Shown here one piece after another: positions 1 to 10,493 of a DNA stretch of 64,000 nt. Source of the DNA: Simmondsia chinensis. Taxonomy: Eukaryota > Streptophyta > Magnoliopsida > Caryophyllales > Simmondsiaceae. Location: NCBI GenBank assembly GCA_018398585.1, contig JAGTTD010000010.1, positions 32,094,638 to 32,158,637 of the forward strand. Direction: 5' to 3'. The notes beneath the pieces were generated by a model. That model did no database searches. It was not told the origin of the DNA and worked only from the letters and a program-made list of their open reading frames with translations. Position numbers and translations under genes: made by a program. Position 1 is the stretch's first letter. Every line of letters begins with the position of its first letter.

Positions 1-252
1 CTGCCAGCCTACTTTAATCCTATTGTTGACATCCTAATCTACCTCACCATTCTGATGTATCATGGATCCCAGATATTTGAAACTCTCCTTATTCGGCACG
101 ATCTCCGATTCTATCTTGACCTCCTCTGTACTAGACGTGGTGGAATGATCGAATTTGAATTCTAAGTACTCGGTCTTAGATCTGCTAACCCTTAAACCCT
201 TCGATTCTAAAGCACCTCTCTACAATTCCAGCTTTTTATTTATATCTGCTCA
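1..252 (-). pseudogene. LINE reverse transcriptase fragment, cut by window edge
   Basis: Reading the minus strand gives a typical plant LINE reverse-transcriptase C-terminal stretch: a RVSRSKTEYLEFKF block, then FKYLGSMI, then a NNRIKVGW block near the window edge. Three in-frame stops interrupt it, so it is a dead copy. Only the distal RT region lies in this window; more may lie beyond position 1. The family call rests on motif recognition; exact clade not determined. Confidence 0.8.
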
Positions 253-934
253 GGAGTCCCCTAACTTTGTGCATCAATAGCTAAATTTTGTTGTAGTGCT
301 CGGCTATTGAGTGAAGAAATTAAATTATTTTTCTTTTATTTTCAAAACAGAAATAGCTGTAGTTTTAATTTTTTACTAATTAGTCTTAGATCTTCCCTAT
401 TTTCCTCTAAGGGTCGACATATTTGCACAACATATAATGTTATTGATTCTCTAAAATTGGGACAACATATTTATACACTTCATTTCAATCATAATACCAA
501 CCTATATTTAATTAAACTCAAAATTAATTTAAATTAATTTTGTTTAAAAAACATCCAAATCAAATCAATTCTTAGTTCTCAATTTTCCTTTGTAATTTCA
601 AAAAGCAGAGTCACCTTTTTCTTTTTCTTTTTTTTGGCAAAATTGCATATGTACTTGGTGGTTTGCATAACTGTGAACAGCTATACTTTCGCAGAATATA
701 TTCACCAGCAACAAATAGGATACCGACCCTATTTTTTATTATTTCTTTAAGAATACATAAAATAATGTATAAAAATTATATTTGCGGGATAATCATTTTT
801 ATTCTAGTATATGACATGTCAACATGTTAATAACTCTACACCACATCTAATGTCCATCAAACTCTAGAGACAATATTTTTTAAATTTCGTGGGGCCTTTT
901 ATGCCCGACTTACAGAGCTGGAACACATGAGATC
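253..934. other. AT-rich spacer, nothing recognised
   Basis: Low-complexity AT-rich sequence. The short open frames here have no recognisable motif, no good codon pattern and no family resemblance. Confidence 0.5.
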
Positions 935-1056
935 CATACATACGCTCAATGGGGTTCTATTCTAAAGCCAATTGGTAATAGTTGGAGTAACCTACTAAGC
1001 TTATAAAGTGATATCTTCTTTCCTTCAACTCCAATATGGGATTCCACGAAGCTCAC
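935..1056. repeat. TRIM-like LTR relic
   Basis: This segment aligns by eye along its length with the 114-bp terminal repeats of the TRIM at 46736-47444. Shared blocks are a CATAC start, an AAGCCAATTGGTAATAG block, a TATAA-containing middle and an ATATGGGATT end. It looks like a diverged solo LTR. No target duplication was identified. Confidence 0.5.
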
Positions 1057-2465
1057 ATGTGGAGTAATAGACAATATTGTTGGACACCGACAAATTTATA
1101 CTTGAGTTCAATCATTAGAAACAAACCATATATATGAACAACTGATAATCGCCAAGCGTATGTGATTATTGATTCTCTATCTTACCTTTCTTATATTTTC
1201 ACTCCACTTACTGAAATGAATTACCCCCGCATTTTGGCTACTCAAATGGAGGTTCATTTACATGTAACTATAGAATATACAGACGTGACTAGATTCAAAC
1301 AAAAGAGCCACAGAGCACGAATGATCAATTTTAAGTAATCAAGTAGATTGTCATTCACCGGTAGCTAAATCAATCAAAATAATACAATATTATAAGGAGA
1401 TACAAATATAGGATATTAATTTTATCAAAAACATGAACTAACAATCTAATATAAATAACATCGACATATGAAAAACGAATTAAACAAAGAAAAGGGTTGT
1501 GAAAACATATCCTTAAACGGGTCAAGACACATGAGAACACTCTCCTCAGAAAGAAAACGGCCCTAACCGTCGGACCTCTATCTCTCCAGCAAAGAGACAG
1601 ATAGTTAAAACAATCCAATTCAACAGGAAAGGCTCTTTTTTTTCCCACCATTTTCTGACATCTCATTCTACTCTTATGTAAGAAAATAGGAAATTAATTT
1701 TTTCTTAGAAAAATCATCATTCTATGATTCCTAGCAAAACAATCAAAGCTAGTAATTGATTTCCTAAAAACAAGCAACCGCAAGATTTATGCCTGATGTG
1801 ATTATGTTTTTTCTTCTATTTGAAAATCAAATCTTTGATTCTGTTTTTTTTTTTTTTCTTTTATTTGAAATAAAATTTTTCTAATTAAAGATTTACCTAT
1901 TAAAATTAATAAATAAGTTGAAAAATTTTTAAAACACATAAATAAAATTTGTAATTTTTCCAACACCGCCTACCACCAGTGAGCTCGGGCCTTAGACGAC
2001 ACATACCGCCCCTTCAAAGATCTCATCAACGATTGCTCCTGTTAGACATAGCCACTTATCACCTTTAAGAACATTACTCAACAGAAAACAATATCTTTGA
2101 TCATTGGCTAGCAGATAATATTTTCTCAAGGTGGCTAGTGGCGAGAAAGGTAGTTAGGTAGAGGTATACTGACACAGTCAATGATCGGTGAGTGCCCAGC
2201 GCTACTCATCTATGGCCTTAGCGAGTAGGGCTGAACCTACCCATGGGCACATGCCTAGGATGGTGCCGCTAGGGCCCTCCGAGACCAAGATGCAGGCGAT
2301 TGAATTTAGGCTTTGGCGAGTTCGATACTCATCCATTTAATAAATACGAAAGTTTAAATTCATAATTTAAACTAGTCTATTACAACACAATCTTATACAA
2401 TTATAACTCACTTATATTTTCATCAACAATATTTTTTGTGAGAACTATATCTTCACAATTTCTAC
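1057..2465. other. AT-rich spacer, nothing recognised
   Basis: No gene, RNA or structured repeat could be supported here. A T-rich run lies near 1840-1860. Confidence 0.45.
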
Positions 2466-2468
2466 TTA

Positions 2469-2892
2469 CCCTTGTTTGGCAACGGGGTAAAGAGAAGTAA
2501 AGGGGGGTAAGGGTAAAGAGGAATAATTTTCTACCCCTATTTGGCAAAGTTATTCGAAAGGTAATGGGGGGTAATTTTTTACCCTCCTTTACCTCCATTA
2601 CCCCTCTTTACCCCCAATTTCTTTAACCCCCAAATTGGAGGGTAAAGGGGGGTAAGGGTAATTTTTAAAAAAAATTTAACACGTTTACCCTTATGTTAAT
2701 TATAACTCTCTTTATCCTTATCCTTTTACCCAATTGTCAAATAAATATAACTCATTTGCCCCTCTTTACTCTTACCCCTCTTAATTTGACATATCCAAAT
2801 AAGGGTAAAATATTACCTTACCTTACCTTCCCCCCTTGACACCTCTTTATCCTTACTCTCATTTACCTCTCTTTACCCCCCTTTACCCTGAG
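2469..2892. mobile_element. Small TIR element rich in GGGTAAAG, family of 32458-34620
   Basis: The left end CCCTTGTTTGGCAACGGGG directly follows a TTA and matches the terminal inverted repeat of the larger element at 32458. The two arms are inverted relatives of each other, both dense in GGGTAAAG/CTTTACCC. The reverse complement of about 2690-2830 resembles 32504-32620. The right terminus is degraded and no CTTGTTTG end is visible there. Probably a MITE-like copy of a TWA-targeting (PIF/Harbinger-type) family; the superfamily is inferred. Confidence 0.6.
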
Positions 2893-3438
2893 GTTAACTT
2901 CTTTAAATTCAGTATCTAAAAAAGTAGAAGAATCAATTTTTATAATGGCCATGAATCCAACACAAGTCACAACAACAAATTTTATTCATCAACAAGTCAA
3001 AACAAATTACGCTTCTCGCACTCTACGTAACAATTTTAAGTCATCAGTTAGCTACAAGATTTCAGAATATTGCTCTTTTATCAATAATTTTATTATATTA
3101 ATAATATTACCCTTGAAATATTACATAATACAAAAAGAAAATATTTTTAAGGAGAAAACAGAAATTATTTTTGCCGGCTCTTAAAAAAGTTCCAAATTTG
3201 CAAAAAAATATTTAGTGGAAAATTTAAAAAAATACTATTGGTAATATTATATTATATCAACAGCCTGATTTTTTTAATTATAAGAAAGATCATTTTTATA
3301 AGGTGTATATATATATGATATTTTGAATTTGTTATAGAAAATTTTTTTTGCTATAATAAATTAATTGCAAAACAACATTTTTGAGTCTTTTGCTACTAAT
3401 AAATTTTTCATCATTTTATTAGATTTTCTAAGATGTAA

Positions 3439-3602
3439 GGTATTACAATAGCAAAACAAGGAGACAGAAGGTGAAAAACAAAAATTAGTAAAACCAGATC
3501 CTAATTTTTCTCCAAAATTACCTCTTCTTGTAATTCATATTATGCAACATTTACCGTTACATTGACACAATTAGCATAACCACATTCGAACTTCCTCACA
3601 CC
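3439..3602 (+). promoter_or_regulatory. Hyccin 5' flank shared by the two pseudogene copies
   Basis: About 160 bp upstream of the Hyccin start is recognisably conserved upstream of both broken copies (48045-48213 plus strand; about 47775-47945 minus strand), including the block TTTTTCTCCAAAATTACCTC. This marks the 5' UTR and proximal promoter of the duplicated unit. No confident TATA box was assigned. Confidence 0.45.
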
Positions 3603-4685
3603 ATGTCATCAAACTCCAGCCAGTCCTCCCCAAACTCTGCCTCTCCGACCGCCACTGATGCCCCGGAAACCACTGCATCAGCCCCTAAAACTGCCACCCA
3701 TGCCGCCACTGACCCGTCCTCCCTCTCCAAAGCCCAAGAAGCCTTAGAATCCCTCTCCCTGATCCTCCCTGATCCACTTCCCTCTTCATGCACCTCCGCC
3801 AACAACCCAGCCGCCACGCTTCTCTATGATGCCACGATCTCGACCCAGATCGTCACCCTCCTCCGCCACCCTGCCTCTGGCGGGGGCGATAACCCTCTTT
3901 GCCGCTGGCTCTATGACACCTTCCAATCTTCAGACCCTGCCCTGCAACTCGTCGTACTCCGCTTCCTCCCCCTTGTTTCTGGCCTGTACCTCTCGCGCTC
4001 CGTCACCCACCAACGCCGTCACCACCGCCACCCACTCGCCGGGTTCGAGGCCGTCCTCCTTGCCCTCTACGCTCACGTGACCACCTCACGTGACAACCAG
4101 GCTGTCTCAGTGACCATCCCTGATATATCAAACCCTAGTATCTACCATGAGACTTCTAACACAAATTCAAAAAACATGGCAACAGATCTTAATATAGCCG
4201 TTATATCCCCCTCTCTCGAACCCCATGGCACGGTGCGATCCACGAGACGGGCCCGTATCATCGGGGTTGCGCTTGAGCTCTATTACACGAAAATCTCTCT
4301 CTTGCCACACGAGTCGAAGCTCGAGTTCTGTGAATTTATCCAGATCTGGGCAGGGAATGAGGAGATGAAAAAAATTGCCCCCAAAGAGCGAGACCCGGGT
4401 GGGGATGACGTGGAGGAGAGAGAAGGGAGGGTGCCATTGCCATGGGAGTTGTTGCATCCATGCTTGAGGGTGTTGGGACATTGCTTAATGGGAGGAGTGA
4501 GAAACAAAGAGGTGTACGAGAAGGCATATAAGGCATGTGAATGTTTGCATAAGAGGGCAATGCATGATATTAATGCAAAGGCAATTTTGGCAACTGGGAG
4601 TTTGCTTAATCTTGTGAAGATGCAAGAGGAAGAAGGGGAGGTTGATCATACTGAGATTCAGCATTCAAGGGTTATTTCACTCTGA
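3603..4685 (+). CDS. Hyccin (FAM126) family protein, PI4-kinase alpha complex subunit
   Basis: Uninterrupted 360-residue single-exon gene. A Ser/Ala/Thr-rich, probably disordered N-terminus (about 1-65) is followed by the Hyccin domain. Recognisable blocks in order are LCRWLYDTFQSSDPALQLVV, PLAGFEAVLLALYAHVT, VISPSLEPHGTVRSTRRAR, a VALELYYTKI block, PLPWELLHPCLRVLGHCL and HDINAKAILATGSLLNL. In plants, Hyccin proteins act with an NPG protein and an EFR3-like (EFOP) protein to hold PI4K-alpha1 at the plasma membrane, where it makes PI4P; that role is known for the family and inferred here. The ATG at 3603 begins the conserved S-rich start also seen in both pseudogene copies. A GC-rich 5' half contrasts with the AT-rich surroundings. 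The tail after NLVKMQEEEGEV is short. Two damaged partial copies lie at 46.5-48.5 kb, so this is the likely functional copy. Confidence 0.93.
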   Translation: MSSNSSQSSPNSASPTATDAPETTASAPKTATHAATDPSSLSKAQEALESLSLILPDPLPSSCTSANNPAATLLYDATISTQIVTLLRHPASGGGDNPLCRWLYDTFQSSDPALQLVVLRFLPLVSGLYLSRSVTHQRRHHRHPLAGFEAVLLALYAHVTTSRDNQAVSVTIPDISNPSIYHETSNTNSKNMATDLNIAVISPSLEPHGTVRSTRRARIIGVALELYYTKISLLPHESKLEFCEFIQIWAGNEEMKKIAPKERDPGGDDVEEREGRVPLPWELLHPCLRVLGHCLMGGVRNKEVYEKAYKACECLHKRAMHDINAKAILATGSLLNLVKMQEEEGEVDHTEIQHSRVISL

Positions 4686-4782
4686 ATCTTTCTGGTTTTA
4701 ATTTTTTTTTAAAGGTAAATTACTTATTAGTACCATGAAGTTTAGTGTATTAAATTTTTTATTTCACGAACTTTCTGGAATA

Positions 4783-5058
4783 TTTGTTAGTTCAAAAGCT
4801 TTTTTTGATAAGTAACCAGAGAACTTGCAATACAAAAGCCGAGCGCCTGTAGGAATGAGCCCTAAAAGAACTCACCAAAGTGAGAGAGTTAAGGGCAATG
4901 TTTGATATCATTTTTCTTTTCCAGCTTTTAAGAATTCAGAAAATGAATAGTGATTACTGCATGCAATTAGAGTATTGCCAAGCCAATGGAACAACTAGCC
5001 CAAATCCTTTACATCACGGGGAACAGCGTAATCATCACAGCCTTTGTTAGTTCAAAAG
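4783..5058 (-). mobile_element. Truncated retroposon with 16-bp target duplication
   Basis: The 16-bp sequence TTTGTTAGTTCAAAAG occurs at 4783-4798 and, without mismatch, at 5043-5058. Between them lies about 244 bp that begins with a T run on the plus strand. On the minus strand it therefore ends in a TTACTTATCAAAAAAA tail, typical of plant LINE 3' ends. This is a clean target-primed insertion soon after the Hyccin stop codon. The body is too short to classify beyond a 5'-truncated LINE or SINE. Confidence 0.8.
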
Positions 5059-5065
5059 TTAAATA

Positions 5066-5235
5066 CAATAACCATAACAACAACAAACCCAATGCCTGAA
5101 AGGCTCCCGTTAAAGTGGGGTCTGGAAAGGGTGAAATGTGGGCAGCCTTACCCCTAAAGGGAGGCTGCATCCAATAGTGTAAGGGCGTAAAATAGATCCC
5201 TTATTCGACTCTCCTTTAGAAGCACAAACATTGTG
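5066..5235 (-). mobile_element. tRNA-derived SINE (TS/Au-like)
   Basis: On the minus strand, blocks resembling known plant tRNA-derived SINEs appear: GGGGTAAGGCTGCCCACAT, a CACCCTTTCCAGACCCC block, and a TGGGTTTGTTGTTGTT end with TTG repeats at about 5074-5090. A weak B-box-like GAGTCGAATAAGG lies near 5205. The 5' end is not sharply defined and no flanking duplication was fixed. Confidence 0.65.
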
Positions 5236-5428
5236 TTTAGTGTGTAGAATGGGGGAAATAGTCATGGGATGGTGAAGTTAGTAACAAATAACAAGTTTTA
5301 CATCGTTTCACACCAATACTTGGACTATATTAATAAATATATATAACTTTTGGACGAAAAATTATTTTACATATTTGTGAACTAAAAATCTAATACAACC
5401 GAGCTTGAGCCTATTAATATATAAGTAC

Positions 5429-5880
5429 CCTTTTTTACAATAATTAGACACAAGGCTAAAGAGTCACACTGATGAAGAACGGTTAGCTTTTACGTCACAG
5501 ATAAAAAGCTCATGTGCCCTCGTCAAGGAAAACCAAAATAGATAAAGAAAAATTAGAGACATAAAAGCACTAGAAGAAGACTCAACATGTGTTTTTGTTA
5601 TTGTTTTTGGGTTGGATTTTGTAGTACTCTGATTCCTGTTCTTGTTTGGCTGTTTGTTTGATAGTGACTGGAGGAATGAAATAGTATAATGTGTTTCTAT
5701 AGATGATATAAGGGACACAGAAGAATTAACATGTCTTTGTCATATGCTTTGCTCAATTTTTTTTTTTTTTTTTTTTGGAGGCAGCGAGGACAATTTTGCG
5801 ATATAAAAGTCATCATGTTACAAAGAGACACGAAGACCCACAAAGTGTGAAAAGATGCTTTGCTTAGTTTATTAGCCCCA
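5429..5880. repeat. Hyccin 3' flank, duplicated at 48505-48790
   Basis: This stretch, from the AATTAGACACAAGGCTAAA block through TTAACATGTCTTTGTCA and AGATGCTTTGCTTAGTTTAT, reappears in the same order downstream of the truncated Hyccin copy at 48.5 kb. It shows that the segmental duplication covered the gene and its 3' flank. A T run of about 18 at 5758 is absent from the other copy. No coding content was recognised. Confidence 0.65.
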
Positions 5881-6253
5881 AGAAAGGAGAAGGCTAGCAA
5901 AATCTGGCACGAGAACACGACATGAACACGATAGGAAGATAGCAGGTTTAGGTCAAGATTTTTGATACCATGTTGAATTTGCAACATGTTTAACTTATTT
6001 ATGTACTTATGTTAGGCATTTGATTGATATATTATTGTTAATATTTATTGATTTTCAATAGCCCATCTCACATAATATAATTTAAATTTTATTTAATAAT
6101 GTTAATTTGATAATTTATTTTAACAATTATGAATATGTCATGTAATTATGGCTAATATCAATCATGATGTGTATTATTGACATACTCATATATTGACAAC
6201 CTAACTTTTAATGAACAAAGTCACCCATATAATTAAATGGGTAACCTGTGGGT

Positions 6254-7066
6254 TGTTGGGTAATTTTTACCTCAAAATTTATATGTGTAAAATATGAAAA
6301 TGAGAAAAACAAAAAAGAGAAAAAGAAAAAAAAGAAAAAATGAGAAGTTTATTCTTACTAATCATGTAGGGGTAAGATCTAGACATGTAGGATGGGAAGT
6401 TTACTTTCATAAGCAAACTAGCATAGGTTTGTCCTTTTTTTGTCTTGTTGTTTTTTGTTATAAATTTGTTGTTGCGTTGTGTTGTAATTGTGGTAGAAGT
6501 GTAGAGAAAAAATAGAGAGAAGAAAAAGAGAGAGAAATGTAGAGAGTAAGTTGGGTTTGTGAAGGGGCGCCCGAGGGCACCCGGATAGGGGGAGGGTGTT
6601 AAAATAATTGTTGAGTGTTTGTGTTTGTGAGGTTGTTTTGTTGAGATGTTGAGTGGGGTGCACCCGAGTATGAGGAGAGTCATGCTCTGGTGCCTTGATT
6701 GAGTTTTGAAGAGAATTTTTGTAACTTCCTCTGTCCAAAGCTACGTTGTGGGAGGTCTGGTAGCTTGCCGTGCAAAGCTATATTGATGAGTGTTGGTGAC
6801 TCGCTATGCAGCAATTACACTTGGAGAGGGTTGGTGATTTACCGTACAATAGTCATATGTGTTGAGGATGATTGTATGGGTTGGGGGTTATAATTGGAGA
6901 TTGTAATCATTAATTTCATAGTGGATATTTTGGTACCCCTTTGGGTCTCGTGGTTTTACCCTCTAGTTGATAATGGGTTTCCACGTAAAATTATCGTGTG
7001 TTCATTTTTGTTGTTTTTGTTATTTTTCGCTACCGTTATGATTGAATGTGTGATTTTTTCCCAACA
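6254..7066 (+). mobile_element. Solo LTR
   Basis: 813-bp block bounded by the inverted termini TGTTGGG and CCCAACA, flanked by TGGGT (6249-6253) and CGGGT (7067-7071), a 4-of-5 target duplication. The distal part contains an LTR-like stretch (TTTGGGTCTCGTGG, then GGGTTTCCACGTAAAAT) resembling the R-U5 region of the Copia LTRs elsewhere in the window. No internal coding part or second LTR is present, consistent with LTR-LTR recombination. Confidence 0.7.
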
Positions 7067-7309
7067 CGGGTTACCCGTTTAATAATTAGTTTGGGTAAAG
7101 GTTAAGAAGTCTTAACTCGTTTAATAAATGGGTTGGGTCTAGGTTGACCTTATTCTTTTTTTTTTTTTTTCCTGTTACATATAGGGGCAAATGTTCACAA
7201 TACAAAAGAAGACACACATATGAAGATGTAGGGTCCGAACAAAGAACCAAAAGAACAAGCAACAAAAGAGAAAAAATCACCAAAAGTACATTAGAACCAC
7301 AAGTTTAGG

Positions 7310-7497
7310 GGGTGAATGTGGTGGTTGGACTTGGGTTTTTGGGTTTCGTTTGCTCTGTTTTGTTTCTTATTATGTTTGGCATTTGTTATTTTTCTTTTGT
7401 ATTGTATTCCACATTTTATGTATGCCTTGTGGGTCTCTTTATAAGATGCCAGTCTTGTACTGTGAGTTTTTCTTACTAATTATTAAAAAAAAAACCC
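7310..7497 (+). mobile_element. LINE/retroposon 3' end with poly(A)
   Basis: T-rich 3' UTR-like sequence ends in CTAATTATTAAAAAAAAAA at 7480-7497. The same TAATTATTAAAA tail occurs at 15934-15957 and, on the opposite strand, at about 34762-34790. The 5' boundary is uncertain. Confidence 0.5.
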
Positions 7498-8361
7498 CAG
7501 AGCACTACCCACCCCAACAAGATTAACAAAAACAGCAAGGCTAACAAAACCCAAAACAAAGAAACTCTGATGCCCTTCATGTCCAGCTGCGTGTATCAAA
7601 CCAGATCAAAATCCACAAGCACACTGCTTTGTTGTCAACCTCTGACAAACACAAGTCAGCATCTAGCAGATCATAAACAAAGCTCAACATCACCTGAATC
7701 TCCTGCTACTCGAAGTTTTAATACAATCCACATTTCTTGCAACCTCGTCAGGCCAGTAAGGGAAGTCTCACATGCCCCCTTTAATCCCGAACCCGACTCT
7801 CTTCCTTATGTTCCAGAACATATCCTTACGTTCCCAACTCCCATTGTTGAAAATAATCTTATTCCTAGCTTTTCAAATAACCCAAATAACCACAAAGAAT
7901 ATAGTTAGCCATACTTTCTTTAGAAACTTACCACCCACTGAGAATGAGATCCATTCTTCAAAAAAGAAAAAAATAATTGCTTGATTGAATTCGGCACACA
8001 AAAAGAAATCTTCCACCAATCAAAATAATCGCCCCACAGTTCCCCAGCTTGACTACATTCGAGAAATAGGTGATTCACGCTTTCAATTATAGAACTACAC
8101 AGAGGGTACCATTTTTCTGCTTCTTCTATAATATCCAGGTTTCAAAGACGGTCCTTATTGTTCATCTTTTCCAACAATGTTATCCAAACAAGGATTTTAA
8201 CCTTTGATGGAGCAAGGCCCTTCCACACCCCATGCACTAAATGGTCCACCGAATGGTCAACAACACAGTTAATACCTTGGTGGGAAGTTGCTTCCTCAAA
8301 GTTGACAATCTGCAGTTGTTCACTGCTGTTAGGTGACTCTTGAGATTCAATAAAGTTGTCC
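7498..8361 (-). pseudogene. LINE 3' portion with RT zinc-binding (zf-RVT) domain
   Basis: The minus strand encodes a zf-RVT-like region. HLVHGVWKGLAPSKVKILVW lies at about 8225-8280, followed in a second frame by a CPLCSS-like Cys pair region, NHLFLECSQ, and VWLTIFFVVIWVIWKARNK near 7880-7940. Stops and frameshifts break it. The same family signature (DHIVHGVWKELAPPKVQILV) occurs in the plus-strand LINE at 54.5 kb. Its upstream coding part continues at 9031-9274 beyond the MITE insertion. Confidence 0.75.
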
Positions 8362-9038
8362 ATAAGGATAGCAATTGGGTCATTTGGATCGGGTTCGGGT
8401 GAACTTATTCATGTTTGGGTCATTTCGAGTTTATAGTAAACTCGGGTCGGGTCAGGCTCGGGTCACTTTCGGGTTTTACCCGTACTCGCGGGTTGGGTCT
8501 GGGTCAAGTTACTTCAAGTTCGGGTCACTTTAATTTTGAATGGTCTTTAGTTTGGGTCAATCTTCGGTTAGGTTGTACAGGTTTTGGACCTTTATAATCC
8601 TACTATTTAGTGCCTTGGTGATATAAACAAGTTATAAAAGTTTAAATTATACTAAATAATTTATATTTTTATCAATATATTTATTAATTATTAATATAGG
8701 TGCTCAATAATATGTTATGAAGTTCAATTGTACTTCTAACAACTAATAATTCTTTTTGAATTTAAAAGACCTTGGGTAAATTTAGCTTTCAGGTCGAGTT
8801 AGGTTTAGGTTTAGGTTAGTTTGAGTCAGGTTGGTTCACAATGGTGGGTCAGGTCAGGTTAAACTGCTATCGGGTTGTTTTCAGGTCAAACAAAGAATGG
8901 ATCGGGTTAGTTATAGGTCGAGTCATTTCAGTTTTGGGTTCAATTATTTACGAAATATTTCGGTCCTAATCGGGTTGATTTACGGGTTGTTCAGGACAAT
9001 TTTTCGGATTGAATTGAACTTGCTACCTCTAGTTGTCC
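8354..9038. mobile_element. hAT-like non-autonomous element (MITE)
   Basis: The 8-bp target duplication AGTTGTCC lies at 8354-8361 and 9031-9038. The inner ends, ATAAGGATAGCAATT at the left and the reverse complement of the right end AGAGGTAGCAAGTTC, form imperfect TIRs. The body is 669 bp of GGGTCGGG/CGGGTTCGGG-type repeats typical of plant hAT MITEs, with no transposase. It sits inside an antisense LINE reading frame. Confidence 0.8.
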
Positions 9039-9274
9039 GCATGAGCAGCCTCCTCACCATAAATGTCATGACTTCCCAAGGTAGGAGACTCATGAGCTGC
9101 CCCAACCGCGCGTTGCTCTACACAGCCTACCTGGCACTCCAACTCAACATCCTGTTGTTCCATCTCAGCACCACGGCCTTCCACCTCACCATTATACACT
9201 TCCAAACCAATTCTAACACACGACACCAACACGACCCAATACGAGATATATTTGCCGGTCCTAGCGAGGAGCAT
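9031..9274 (-). pseudogene. LINE reading frame upstream of zf-RVT, split by the MITE
   Basis: An 81-residue minus-strand frame reads toward the MITE and ends within the target duplication (GEEAAHADN, then stop). If the MITE and one target copy are ignored, the frame runs directly into the FIESQESPNSS start of the 8.3-kb LINE frame. The region itself has no diagnostic domain; its assignment rests on this continuity. Confidence 0.5.
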
Positions 9275-9345
9275 GAATTTATTACTGTAATGTGCGAAGG
9301 CCAGAAGTAAAATTCCTTATAGCTATGGGCAAAAATATATTAAAA
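9262..9345. repeat. Hyccin-locus flank, counterpart at 48790-48880
   Basis: The blocks GAGGAGCATGAATTTATTACTG and ATGGGCAAAAATATATTAAAAG match 48800-48880, where they follow almost directly the sequence equivalent to 5880. Further similarity continues at about 9366-9405 against 54122-54165 (ACTATATAAACAAGAAATG). No gene was recognised between here and the Copia element. Confidence 0.6.
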
Positions 9346-9664
9346 GAGCATTATGTTTCACAAAAGAAATAAAAATATAATGTATACTATATAAACAAGA
9401 AATGTAATATTAGTATTGGGGTTTTTTTTTCTCATTTTATGGTAATATTAATTAAAAAAATAGTTGTCACATCAGTTCTGTCGATAGAAAATAACATCGT
9501 TGAATCCAAAAAGATCCCTTTTATTAATATAAAAGAACTTGGAGGTCTTTTTATAATTTGGATATTTTTATATTCCTTTTTATTATTTTCAAAAATAATC
9601 ATGACACTAAAATGTAAATAACTCATCATTTTGTACTCTAACGGTATAGAACTCCAGTGCACTA

Positions 9665-10467
9665 TGTTGAAAATGTAACAAAGTTTAGCTAAATTGGATA
9701 ATTGAAGTCTTAAACTGAAACCCACCACATGGATAATTTAGTGAAGGGAGTGGTAGTTTATATATGCTCTTGTAAACACTAGGATTTCAGTTAAGTTATG
9801 GGTGAGAGAATGCTGGGAACTACACGCACGTGCGCTGCACGCCTGCCGTGCCATGTCGTGCTCGGGTGTGGGTGTCCTTTTTTTTTTCCTAACGGGTAGT
9901 TTTATTTTATAGGAAACTTTCATCTTAAATGGATAATTTTAGTCTCGTAAAACCCCGGTGTCTTTAATGCCACTTTGGTGAACAAAGCTTTCCCTCTATT
10001 GCTGACACAGCTGTCCAAGTGACTGTTGAGATTATTGCTTCACTCGAGGGACGCGTCTCTTCCCCATTGTAAATGCATCTTTTCCCAACATAACCAACAA
10101 TCACTTTCCATCTATAAATAGAGGTCATAATCAGCCATCTTCATTATCAAAAAAATTCGCTTTCCTCTCTTCTCTTCTTCTTTTGCTATCTTCTCAAATA
10201 AACTAAGTCTGGGTAAATGTTCTTTTGGCATTCCACCCCACTTCTAAAGAGTGCACGTTAAAGGTCGGATCGCGTTAATCCTGGAGGACGGTCGGCGTTT
10301 GATCTATGTGCACCCTAGCAGCGGCGAAATCATCTTTTAGGACAATGGCTTATACCACGGCGCGGTTACTTGCTTTGTAAGATCTTTCCACTCTGTATCG
10401 AGTTTGTTGCTGTGTTTGATCATTTATTTTATTATTGCGGTTACTACTTACTATTTTAAAAACAACA
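9665..10467 (+). repeat. 5' LTR of Copia A
   Basis: 803 bp. A good TATA box, CTATAAATAGAGG, lies at about 10113-10125. Visibly diverged from the 3' LTR by substitutions and indels, so the insertion is not recent. Confidence 0.9.
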
Positions 10468-10493
10468 ATCTAAAAGACGATTTAAGTTTAATC

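Noticed and set aside
3596..3817. Ala/Val-rich open frame opposite the Hyccin start
   Set aside because: Shadow of the real gene; no independent family resemblance. The same holds for several frames at 3826-4560.
8790..8825. TTTAGGTTTAGGTTAG resembling an interstitial telomere repeat
   Set aside because: The unit is GGTTTA/GTTAG without the plant TTTAGGG register, and it lies in a MITE rich in GGGTC/GGGTT words.
10468..10490. Initiator-Met primer site in Copia A
   Set aside because: ATCTAAAAGACGAT after the 5' LTR does not resemble TGGTATCAGAGC; another tRNA primer is possible but could not be named.
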